A stretch of DNA of 64,000 nt from Cephalotrichum gorgonifer (taxonomy: Eukaryota > Ascomycota > Sordariomycetes > Microascales > Microascaceae), in contig ONZQ02000005.1 of assembly GCA_900312665.1 (NCBI GenBank), positions 1,963,077 through 2,027,076 on the forward strand, in the 5' to 3' direction. The notes beneath the pieces are model-generated. The model made no database searches and was not told where the DNA came from. It was given only the letters and a program-made list of their open reading frames with translations. Both the position numbers and the translations under genes were made by a program. Shown here piece by piece: positions 46,695 to 56,979 of the stretch. Position 1 is the stretch's first letter; each line of letters starts with the position of its first letter.

Positions 46695-48032
46695 TCACTG
46701 GCCGAGGATATTCTTTCTCTCTTGAGCAGTACTACGCCAAAAATGTCAGTCAAGGTACAAAACCGAAGACGCAAATAAGTGAAAGGAAGAAAAAACTCAC
46801 ATTCCCATGACATATCCGTGTCGGGGGCGTTGTGGCATCTGGTACCACGAGGGGGCGCGTACCCAGTCTCCAGCGGCGAGATTGTTGGTATCGAATGGGA
46901 CGTATCCTCCGCCGCGGGAATAGTCATCAATCCAAAGGTGCCACTGTAACAGAATAATGTAGTTAGTGGTCGGCGGCTTTTATCTTTGCTTCCTTTCCGC
47001 AGTTTGGGAGTTAGGTTGTCTTACCGTGGAAGAGTAGACATTGTCTGGGAACAGGAGGGGCCCCTCTCCCTTGGGAATGGCGCCGCTCCCAATCTGGTTC
47101 TTGACGACTCTCCAGCAGTTGGTGCAGAGCGATGGAGCCACAGCCTGCTCAATTAACTCATTCGGTCCGTTCTTCGAAATACGGTAGTAATTTCCGGACG
47201 AGGGGTCCCGCCAGATAGTCACGTCCATACCAGCCCCGGTCAGGAACTTCTCAGCCGGGCTGAACGCCTTGAAATCGTAGGTCCAGGAACGCATGATGAA
47301 CCAGCCCTCTCCCTTGAGGTTACAGGTCCAAGTGACCATGTACTGGTTCTTCTCCGGGTCCCAGATGGCATCGGGAGCCCAGGTCATGCCGGCGTTCGAA
47401 GGCGAGAGCTGCGCGAGACGCGCGCTCGACCAAGTGCGCATGCCATCGCGGGACTCCCAGATGACAATGGACTTGGACCCGGTCTCCGTGTCGTATTTAC
47501 CGCCGTTGCAGTAAGTGCAAAGGTCCTGCAGGGTTGAGTTCCAGATTTAGCTTCCTATGTGATTGGTTCACCCGGTCCACTTTATCCGAACGTACCGTGG
47601 CGATGATCCAGACAATGCTAGGATCGTACTGGGAGCGAATCATGCTCGGGTCACGGACGCCTCTGGTACCAACATTGGAAATCAACTTTGGACTCCCGCC
47701 GTTTGCCTGAGTCCAGCCCGTTCCGGGGTTGTTGTTGCTGCTGACATCGAGGTAGATCTGCTCTCCGTTGTATCCTTCCCCAACGAACTAATCGCCGTGA
47801 GATTATGTCGTTAGTAACCTTGACATCTCAGGCTGTCATCGCGATACTTTAGCCGTGAATGCCGGGAAGGGGCTGCACGAACATGGGCAAAGACATAGTC
47901 CGTATATCCCTTGTCAGACTGACGTGTCTGAAGCTCCGAAGACTCCCTTGAGCCGAGATCCGCGATGGGGGATGTCGATGCTGGACTGGCGCATAGCAGG
48001 GCGAGGCCCAACAAAGATTGGTATAACTTCAT
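46695..48032 (-). CDS. Secreted GH43-like arabinofuranosidase/xylosidase
   Basis: Predicted 340 residues from five exons: 48032-47883, 47787-47596, 47525-47025, 46943-46801, 46731-46695. A signal peptide (LYQSLLGLALLCASPAST) is followed by FVGEGYNGEQIYLDVS, GTRGVRDPSMIRS, VWESRDGMRTWS and GMTWAPDAIWDPEKNQYMV, a series typical of a GH43 five-bladed propeller. The short last exon gives RHGYVMGIT...QERKNILGQ, matching the usual GH43 C-terminal RHGxVxPIT pattern. It should cleave arabinose or xylose units from plant arabinoxylan outside the cell. It is divergent from the GH10 xylanase, and both could be induced together through GGCTAAA sites between them. The ATG at 48032 directly precedes the signal peptide. 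Confidence 0.85.
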
Positions 48033-48439
48033 TATAGCCAAACAAATCGTCTCGGTCCACCGGATATCCTGGCAACTTTGGTAACTTCGGTTCCAAAGCG
48101 GTTAAAAGGGAGCATAATAAGCCGACATCTTATGGGAATAGCACGGGCTCCCTCGACGCTAAATAAAGAAGGGTAGTTGTGATACAAGCCCCTTTCATTC
48201 CGGTACCTAAATCATGGGCATAGCGCAGCTTCCTTTCATGGTAGTTAGTAAGATTGTAACCCCGCTTACGAATTGTGCTCCGACTGGAGGAAATAGATGC
48301 GGAGCCGAATGCGCAATGCAACACCCCACAACGTGAAGGACTAATTTTACGGCTTCTTGAAGCAGTAAGGCATCCCACAACCTTCGTCTTCCATGGCCGA
48401 CGTAGCATTCACGACCTTCTAGAGCCCCAGCCTTGAACA

Positions 48440-48446
48440 GGCTAAA
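48440..48446 (+). promoter_or_regulatory. XlnR-type site GGCTAAA
   Basis: Perfect match to the XlnR/Xyr1 consensus between the two hemicellulase genes. Confidence 0.5.
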
Positions 48447-48660
48447 TAGAAAGAAGCTTCAAGTCCCCAAGCGTACGTATCGGCATTTCCGAGGTTCTCA
48501 CAAGGTGACATCCAGGATCCCATGCACTTGGTTTCTTCATCTCTCGCCAAGCAAAGGCCGGTTGCCTTTCGGGAATAAGCTCCGTCCTAGCGCTGGTTTG
48601 ATTGGCGGAGCATTTATGACCTTCTCCAGTCTATTGATTTTTCCCCATGGGCGTGGCGCC

Positions 48661-48667
48661 GGCTAAA
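48661..48667 (+). promoter_or_regulatory. XlnR-type site GGCTAAA
   Basis: Second perfect copy, about 350 bp upstream of the GH10 start codon. Confidence 0.5.
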
Positions 48668-49015
48668 AACGGTGTGGAGGAACCGGGTTAGTCGCGCCAC
48701 TCAACACCAACCGGCCTCGCAACGGCTCACAACGGCTACTACCTCGAGCAGCATCGTGCGTGTCAGTAGGCTGGATAAATTGATCTTACCCGACCGCAAC
48801 GATAGGTCACATTCCGTAAGGCCATGCGTGAGCTTAGTGAGCTTAGGCTTCCAGAACGTTCATCACGAACATCAGCTAAGCAGGCATGTTGATGGCTTCA
48901 TAGATTCATAGTCCCGCAAGATATAAATGCGAGAATGCCGGCGTTGAAGCTTCATCTCGATCACCTCTGACAGATCAAGTCAACTCACAAACATCAAGTC
49001 AAGCCATCAGTGACA

Positions 49016-50221
49016 ATGAAGCTCTCTCTCCTGCTCCTGGCGCCATTGGCCGCCGCCATCCCTCGTCCTACCCTCAGCGACGCCGAGGTCGAGAACCTCA
49101 TCGCCCGGCGCGCAAACATCACTGAGCGACAAGCCAGCGTCTCCCTGGACGCGCTCTGGAAGAACAAGGGCAAGGTCTACTTCGGTGTCGCCACCGACCA
49201 GGGCCTGCTCCAGAGTGGCAAGAATGCCGCCATCATCCGCTCCAACTTCGGCCAGGTCACTCCCGAGAACTCCATGAAGTGGGACGCTCTCCAGCCTAAT
49301 CAAGGCCAGTACAACTGGGGCCAGGCGGATTACCTAGTTAACTGGGCCCAGCAGAACGGCCAGAGCATCCGGGGCCATACGCTGGTTTGGCACTCCCAGC
49401 TACCCCAGTGGGTCAAGAATATCAGGGACAAGAACACCCTCACCTCGGTGATGCAGTCGCACATCCGGACTGTCATGGGTCGTTACAAGGGAAAGATACG
49501 GGCATGGGTGAGTTAATGACCCCTATGCTCCTGTACCTTCGAAGCCGGCTGAGGTTTCTAACTTGGAATAGGACGTTGTCAATGAGATCTTCAACGAGGA
49601 CGGGTCGTTCCGTTCCTCTGTCTTCTTCGACGTTCTGGGCGAAGACTTCGTCCGCATTGCTTTCCGGACTGCTCGAGAGGTCGACCCTTACTGCCGCCTC
49701 TACATCAATGATTATAACTTGGACAAGGCGGGGTACTCGAAGGTTAACCTGATGAGGTACTACGTCGACAAGTGGATCAGCGAAGGCGTCCCGATCGACG
49801 GCATTGGTATGGATGCTCACTTTCCTACTGGGAGAACACGATAAAGAAGGACAGGCTAACACCCAGTGTAGGTACCCAGTCCCACATCAGTGGCGGGATG
49901 GGAAGCGGACTCAAGGGTGCTCTTGAGCAGCTCGCCACTGCAGCTGTTACCGAGATTGCCGTGACTGAGTTGGACATCGCCGGGGCTCCCACCGGCGATT
50001 ACACTGCTGCTGTACAGGGCTGCTGGAGTGTTACCAAGTGCTGGGGTATCACTGTCTGGGGTGTCAGCGACAAGGTAAGTTGGTCCTGATATTTAAGTTG
50101 GGCGGTTTCGGTTCTAACGCGAGAGTAGGACTCGTGGAGGCCGGGCGAGAGCCCCCTTCTCTTCGACTCGAACTATAACCCCAAGCCGGCGTATCAAGCC
50201 ATCGCCAACTTGCTTGCGTAA
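49016..50221 (+). CDS. Secreted GH10 endo-beta-1,4-xylanase
   Basis: Predicted 340-residue xylanase from four exons: 49016-49507, 49572-49806, 49872-50074, 50129-50221. A signal peptide (KLSLLLLAPLAAAIP) and short propeptide are followed by the GH10 barrel: FGVATDQ, NSMKWDALQP, RGHTLVWHSQLPQWV, the acid/base motif DVVNEIF (Glu169), GIGTQSH, and the nucleophile motif VTELDIAG (Glu275), then WGVSDKDSW near the C-terminus. There is no carbohydrate-binding module. It cleaves internal xylan bonds outside the cell. It is divergent from a GH43 enzyme, a natural partner for arabinoxylan breakdown. Confidence 0.96.
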
Positions 50222-51280
50222 TTCTCAACCGTGGTAGACTGTGATGTCAGCCTAGAAGGTGGCTAGGGGGGATCCTTGCTGTTGGGTATAACAGAATGTG
50301 CCGGAGATAGGTTGCTGTCCCACAAGTAGCAACGGTAGCCTTAGCAACGACATGAATTCAAGTTCAACAGAAGAATCTTCAATCTGCGGTAAAGGGGTGC
50401 TACAGCTGTCCTGGAAGAAAAGTGAAAGAGAAAGGTCACTGTGTCTGACCTCACCATTATCGAGAGTATATTATAGCAATGTCTGCTTCCCAGAGCCCAC
50501 CTTCTTCCTGATCCAGAACAGGCCTCGATCGGGAACAGTCCTGTGATCGTACATCCAGTGTCGAACCAGCCACTCCCACCACCCAGGCCCTAACTCAAGT
50601 CCTTCTTCCCAAAACATTGAAATCCGCACACACACTCGGGCCGTGCCACAACCCCCCATCCAGCCCGCCCCCATCCAAACACGGCCGCTTGTGTGGGGGC
50701 GGCAAAAGCAATGATTTCCCTTCTCACGAGGCCGTGGAAGTGAGGGGGGTCACAGTGTGCATTAAACAGGGTCTATTAACAGGCCCGACCCTATTAATAG
50801 ACCAGGCTCCACCGACAGACCAGGCTCTTGTGCTATATGGCTTCTGCTTTGCATGGAACAGGCGCTAGTTATAGACCAGGCTCTTGTACCACATGGCTTC
50901 TGCCCATCACTGATTGTGATTGCCTTGGCCTACACGTTGGGGATGGATTGGATCAGAGGACCGCCCACGGCGTAAAGCCTAACCCCCCCCTTTTTCCTTC
51001 CTTTTCTCTGCGTCGAACCCCCTGTCTCGGCCTTCGGACAGGTCGACAAGTGCTATGGCAGCTAGGTAATCGCCATACACCTGGACTACACTAATCTAAC
51101 TTTTGGGTGCTCCAGAGCCGGGCCCGCGTGAGACGCCTCATCTCCTGTCTTCTTATACCACTGCACTCCTCCCTCCGCCCTCTGTATAATGGATTTCCCT
51201 TTCCTCACCCATGCCCCGCTTAACCTCTCCATTTGCCGAGATCCACCAAGCATTGGCTCACCCTATTCCCCACCACAGCC
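50222..51280. other. Intergenic region with short RIP-like repeat
   Basis: About 1.06 kb. A 31-bp direct repeat lies at 50817-50847 and 50873-50903, with a shorter third copy of its first 11 bp near 50799. Differences between the two long copies are transitions. The flanking CTATTAA/TTAATAG pair (about 50772-50800) could form a hairpin. No gene seen. Confidence 0.5.
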
Positions 51281-53069
51281 ATGTCGACCATCGAGCTGTT
51301 GTCATTGGAGGATCTCGACTTCGGGGCAAACCGCCCGATGTGGGCCGCTTGGCTCGCAACGATGAACGTTCTCCTCCAGGGGCAGGACGACCTGAAGCTC
51401 CTCTTGGGCGACTTTAAGACTGCCATTGAATTGTATACCAGCGCCGCTCCCATAAATTGGACCCAGGCCGTCCTAGCGAGTGACACGGCAGATAAGGCGG
51501 CAATATATGGCAAGATCGGGGGGGGGGGGGGGGGTTTTGGGTCGGGTCCACCTATGGGATTGGTGGTACGATGTCGGGGAGCGCGACGACAAGCACCCAT
51601 TCAGCCAAAAGGTTCTAGTGCGTCCCAGATCAAGTGTATCAAGGAATCCTGTGACGCCATAGGCCTTGCGGGCAACGCCGATATCACATGCATTGGCGTA
51701 TTTAGCATCCATCCTTCCCCAGTGTTTCTTGCGTTCGGACGTTCTCCACACCAACTCCCAATTATACTAACACCTGGACTTATGCATCTTAGGTTTATAC
51801 CTCATATTATATGGAGTCTTCACCCACCACTGCATACCTAATCGTCTTCACATTATCTCGCATTTGTCGGCACATCAGGGCCAAAGACAGGAAGGCCGCC
51901 ATCCCCCAAGCCCGACCCTGCGGGGACCAAGAGAGCCCCAGGCCGTCTGCCAGGCTGAATAGGTGCCTAAGCGTAAAGAAACGCACACTCGACGCCTTTA
52001 GCGGGTCTCTAGATGGGTTCGTGTCCGCGGCCATGCTCATGAGCATGGCCGTGATCGTCGCCGTCATTTATATATCTGCCAAGGGCACGAAGACTCGCAA
52101 GACGATCGCGCTGTCGGAAAAGCTCATGCTCATGCTCAACGATTCCGCCGGCGCCTACGATATGATCCTCTCCTTGATTGCCTCCTCGTTCTCCGTCTTC
52201 CCCGTGCTGGTCTTCAACATCCTACTTAGCACCCGCGACCGCGGCGCCCCGGGCGACAAGGGCCACAGGAAGAGCCACAGGGTGTGGATACGCCGCGTGG
52301 GCCTCCTCGTAATATGGGCCCTTCTCGTGGCGGTGGTCGTCCTGAGCCCCCGCGGGAACCTAGACTACGATGACCGGCACAACAAGGAACAGTATGCGAA
52401 CTTTGATCCGTGCAACAAGAGGGGTGGCACTACCTACTGGCGGGCCATGAATGTCGCTCTCGGGCTGGCCATTGGACCCCCAGTCCTCTGGCTAGCCATC
52501 ACACTGTTCATTGAAACGGGTTTCGGTAGCAAGGCGGTAATGAGTAGGCCGTGGGTCCCCGCGTTCTGGCGCTTCTGGGACCTAGGTATCGCGTGGTCGT
52601 GCATGGGTATTATGTGGGGCCTGCTCGTGTATTTTGGTAAGTTGAAGGGCGGGATAATCAAAACGTCCAGTGCCGCGAGTAGCATAGCATCAAAGAATGG
52701 AATGGGGTTTTGGGCAGGTCCTGGCCCTCGCAGCGTGGATCCCGGTTGTGTTTGAGTTTACGTACATCTTCATATGTGAGCGCCCCCTTTTCCACCCTAC
52801 CTCGCTTCATCCTGCTGTCTTGTAGATTGCACACGCTAGTTAACTAGGTGCTTGCGCTAGGGGGTATGGAATACGGCCTGAACACCAAGCTACCCTCGGC
52901 CTACGAGGTCAAGTCAACAAAGTGGGATCTTCACCAGAGCTACCCCAGTGGAGACGTACGTATCGCTGGTCGGAATGAGAATTACGACGGATTACCGTTG
53001 TTGAAGATGTGCACATCAGCCGGGATGACGGATGTCCAGACGGAACAGCTTGGCGCGCAGAGGACATAA
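51281..53069 (+). CDS. Polytopic membrane protein of unknown function
   Basis: Predicted about 479 residues from five exons: 51281-51533, 51612-51697, 51793-52626, 52718-52775, 52861-53069. Five or more likely membrane helices include LMSMAVIVAVIYIS, LIASSFSVFPVLVFNILL, VGLLVIWALLVAVVVL, ALGLAIGPPVLWLAITLF and ALAAWIPVVFEFTYIFI. Exon 1 ends inside a run of 17 G (51518-51534), so its length and the reading frame across the first intron depend on an error-prone homopolymer. With the sequence as given, the splice GG|GT to AAAAG|GT keeps the frame. The exon 3 donor (gtgtat) is weak. A short alternative 3' end through a donor at about 52955 is possible. The family is not recognised. Confidence 0.55.
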
Positions 53070-53627
53070 GGGGCAACAAACATCGTGAGATGATAATACA
53101 GGACAATTCGATGACGGATTTTTACTTAAGCATGAAATAATTGTGTTCCTTGTCATAGCTAGTTCATCCAGTTATCTCTCTAAGGTCTCAGGGTATTGAA
53201 AAGGGAGTTGCGGGTATTGTGCTCGGTCCTGGCCCAGTTAAGCTATCCAGTTCCGAAATTAGGGGGTGGGTAGAGAGAACATAATGCAAAGGACCGATTC
53301 TTGGCACCTCGAACACTGACAAGATGACTGATCAGCTTTCTGGGTTTCCACAAGAGACCTCAAGGCCCTAAGGTGGCACAGCAGGAACATGCATTCTGTA
53401 GACATGGCATAATCCCCAATCAAGCGCCTTACGACAGAAAGACATCATCACAAGGGCCAATAGTGGAAATGCACGTAGCTCATGCTTGTTGCGAATATAC
53501 ATTTGTTTCAACATTGGTAGCAATCGGCATAATTAGGCAGCTAAATTATTATCCTGATAACGAAACCCGTCCTTGCTTCTCCTTCCTGTCCCAACACGAC
53601 AGTGATCACGACCAAGCAACGGCAACG
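53070..53627. other. Intergenic region
   Basis: About 560 bp before the J-domain gene. An in-frame extension upstream of 53628 exists but has no family support. No other feature seen. Confidence 0.45.
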
Positions 53628-54666
53628 ATGGATCCATTCAGTATACCAGAGCCGAGTGTCTCAGATTATTATGCAGACCTTAAACTGCATCAAAATGCAT
53701 CGCGCTCAGAGATAAAATCAGCCTTCCGTACGTTGGCGAAAAGGTTTCACCCCGATAAAAGCAAGTCGAAAGACACTCGACAGTTCCGCAAGGCTAGCCC
53801 CCCAACCGTTTATCCTGATGGAGCCTCTAGCTCCATCTCAGAAGCCAACAGAGAGCTCAACTAATCCATCACTTTTGACTCAGGTCCGTGAAGCGTACGA
53901 ATGTTTGATCGATAATGCACGCCGTTCAACGTACGATGCGCGGTACCTTGACCTACAACAGAGGTGGGCCCTATATAGGGAGTGGCAAGAAATCCAACAT
54001 CGGAATGAAGAGAAGAAGCAAGCAGAAGAGGATGCCAGGCAAAGGATGGCAGCTGAAGCGGAGGAGGCACGGCTCAGGGAGGAACAGCAGCGTGCCGCCA
54101 GGCAAAGAGCTCGGGAGGAGGAGGAGGCCAGGGAAGCTGAGAGGGCACGGAGAATGGAAGAAGAGAAACGGGCTTCTATGGAAAAGAGGGAGCGTCAGAG
54201 GAGGTGGGAAGAGAAATTGAGGCAGGCTGAGGAGCGTTCTCGGGAAGCCGCACGGCGGGCGCGGGAGCAGCAGGAGCTCGCCGCAAAGTTGAGACTACGA
54301 GAGGAGAAGCAAAGGGAGGCAGAAAGGAGAATGGAGGAAGTAGCCAGAAGGACTAGGGCCGAGCAGGCAAGGTTGGCTCAGGAGCGCCTGAAGGCCAGCT
54401 TGATTAAGGAGAAGCAAGACACCATCCGTCATGACTGGGCGACGATGAGGGAAGCAGCGGAGCGCCGCGAGCTTCCAGGTGGGGGTTTATATCCCACGCC
54501 TTCACGATCCCCGCAGTGCGCTCATCCGAAGTTCGGTTGGCGGAAGCAGAAGGGCCAGGCAACTTGCGTATTCTGTGGGGAGGTTCGGAGAAAATGGTCT
54601 TTTCGCTGTCCCGAGTGCGATGTGGCGGCTTGTGCTACCTGCAAGGATAGGCAGTGTATATACTAG
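53628..54666 (+). CDS. J-domain (DnaJ/Hsp40) protein with coiled coil and zinc-binding tail
   Basis: Predicted 315 residues from exons 53628-53792 and 53884-54666. The N-terminal J domain has helix II KSAFRTLAKRF, the HPD loop (residues 41-43) needed to stimulate Hsp70, and helix III FRKVREAYECLIDN formed across the intron. Residues about 90-240 are a highly charged Glu/Arg/Lys/Gln coiled coil. The C-terminus has paired cysteines (CVFCGEVRRKWSFRCPECDVAACATC) that could bind zinc. The intron uses GC-AG (AAG|GC...CAG|GT); this gives the family-standard helix III, whereas the nearest GT donor would add seven residues within it. It is probably a co-chaperone; location unknown. Confidence 0.8.
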
Positions 54667-54967
54667 CGTCTAAGGGTTTTCGGTCATACCATACATATAT
54701 TCGTGCCATAGTATGTGGCTGGGCTGGAGTGATCGGTATAGTAGGAGCCTTTGGATGATACATTAGTGGGTTCCACCCCCTTACCGTATTTTGCCGAACT
54801 AACTTAAGCAGGTCTCCCTCTCCAGATGGCAATATCCCTACTCGGCTCAAGCATATAGTGTAGGAATTTAAGGAAATCTTGATATTATTCGGCCAGTACC
54901 AATAAATACAATACTATATACACGCTAAATCTGACAATGGAGAACGCTCAAACAGAAGACTCACGCG
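54667..54967. other. Convergent 3' spacer
   Basis: About 300 bp, A/T-rich in its right half (about 54880-54930). No gene seen. Confidence 0.5.
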
Positions 54968-56979
54968 TTATACATCCCGCTTCACTATCCATGAGCTACT
55001 CGTCTTGGAGATTGGTGTGATCGGGGTTACGCCCGAACCCGGACTCCCATCCGAGTCGTAAACGGATTCCGCCGTAGCAACAACCTTCAAATCAATCACC
55101 GGCCACATCTTCTCGTCCGTGGTCGGCACATCCGCGACGCCGGGCTGCCACTTCTCGACGCCGACGCCGCCATACGCGAGCCGCTGGAGCTGCAGGACCC
55201 CGTCGAAGACCCATGTCAGGGCCCTGTCCTCGTTCTTCCCCGACACACGGCGGAAGAGGCCGGTGAGGGGCTCGACGAAGCCGCCGAGGGCGATGAAGAC
55301 GAAGCCGAGGGACAGGATTAGGACGATGGCGAGGAAGTTGAAGTTCCGGACGCGCAGGGGCCCCTCCGCGTTGCGGATCCGCTGGTTCTTGCACGAGGTA
55401 AGCCACGGCTCGTCGGTGATTGTGGCGAAGTAGGGCTCGAGGGTGGCGTCTCTCTGCGGGGTCGAGAACTGCACGGCGTCGGACTGGAGGAGGTACAGGG
55501 CCATGGCGAACCACCTCCTTACTTCGCGGCGCCATTGGTCGACGGGGAGGATGTCGTACTGCTCGCCGTAGAGGACGGTCTTGCCCGCCATGACGATGTC
55601 GCCCGGCGCAAAGTTGACGACCTGGCTGAGGTCCTGGCGTAGTAGATTGATCGCCACGCGCAGCGCGGTGCCGTTCTGGCGCTCATTGAGGGAGAGCGCG
55701 TTAATCATGGCGAATATGTCGTCGGCGGGGGCGAATGACCTGCAGTTATTGGGGGAGGACAGGCTCGGATTGCAGAGTTCGTGCTCTTCGACGCAGGAAA
55801 GGACTTTGACGGGGCTCCCGGCCGGATCTATTCCAAATATGGGGTCTCTTGTGGGCATTACGTTCGTGACGTTGTTGGTCTGGATGAAGAAGATGGTGGC
55901 CGAGTGGTTGGCTCCGACGGGGGGTCCTATGATGGTGCTGTTGGGTGACCACTGGAAATCACCGTTGAGGAGAGAGGCGGAATCATAGCCGGTGGACCTA
56001 GGGTACGTCAGCGTCTACACGGCCTGTATGCACATGTTTATCCTTCTTACGATATTTCATAGTTGTCGGCAGAGCGCAGACTGTCGGGATAGACAAAAGT
56101 CGCTTCGGTGTCGGGGGTGCCCGTAAATGGCCCGTACATAAAGTTCAGCCCATCCGGCGTGTCTATGGTGTGATCGTTCTGGATGGGCGAGCACCTCGCC
56201 GTCCGCCTGTAAACGATGGAGTCTTCGGGCTTCGCATTGATGCCGAGGTGCGTGTTGGAATTTACCGTCGCCACCATCCGAACTGGGACGCTATCGGTCG
56301 AAATGCATAGTGTCTGGTCCGCAAAGGGGCAGACGTCGTCTTGCTGCTCGATTTCGATGACTGGCACGGGAAGGGTGGAGCAATCGGGAGAGTTGATGAC
56401 GGCGCCCTCGGAGTAGCAGACGCGCTCGTACATCATGGCGGCCTCGAGCCGGCTCTTGAGATAGATGTACTCCGCCTGATCCGGCCTGAGTCGCTGGTCT
56501 GGGACATCGGGGAAATAGAAGCTGCAGGAGTCCGTCTTGACGAGAAACTGTGCTCCCGCAGTGGACCAGGTAAGGGAGATGAAGAGCTGGGCGAACGTCG
56601 AGCCGATGAAGAAGATGAAGGCGACGAAAAAGACAACGGAGAGCCGCCGGGCGACTATGACGACTCCGAGGCGCTGGCGCCACGCCTTGGCGACCTGGAA
56701 CATTAACTGGAGGGCCTGGACGAGGCCACTACTGTTCCGTAGAATGGCCTGGACTTGGTGGTGGAGGCCATCGTGTGTCTCGTCGCCACTGCGAGATTGA
56801 TGAAGAAGGAATCGCACAATGTTCCACGCGCTGAGGGCGGCGATACCGGCGAATATGACGAGGAATGAAGCTAGAATACCCGCCTGTGTCTCCTCAAGCG
56901 TCAGTGTAAGCTGACCTCCGTCGGCGTAGTTTTTCCACAGGCCAATATATGGCTGTGGTGGCGTCGGATTAAACGACAT
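54968..56979 (-). CDS. Three-helix membrane protein with large outer domain, unknown function
   Basis: Predicted 652 residues from exons 56979-56051 and 55997-54968. Likely membrane helices are ILASFLVIFAGIAALSAW, LSVVFFVAFIFFIGSTFAQL and FLAIVLILSLGFVFIALGGFV. Between helices 2 and 3 is a domain of about 300 residues with many cysteines and N-glycosylation sites, likely outside the cell or in the lumen. Related fungal proteins are uncharacterised. The gene at 11914-13977 has a similar plan. The start at 56979 fits the first helix; an in-frame ATG at 57045 would add 22 residues. Confidence 0.75.

Larger units (their letters stand above)
48033..49015. promoter_or_regulatory. Shared GH43/GH10 promoter with XlnR-type sites
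   Basis: A 983-bp divergent promoter. GGCTAAA, the consensus for the xylanase activator XlnR/Xyr1, occurs at 48440-48446 and 48661-48667. A TATA-like TATAAAT lies at 48922-48928, about 90 bp before the GH10 start. One CreA-type GTGGGG (reverse strand, about 48324) is present but such sites are common by chance. Confidence 0.6.
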
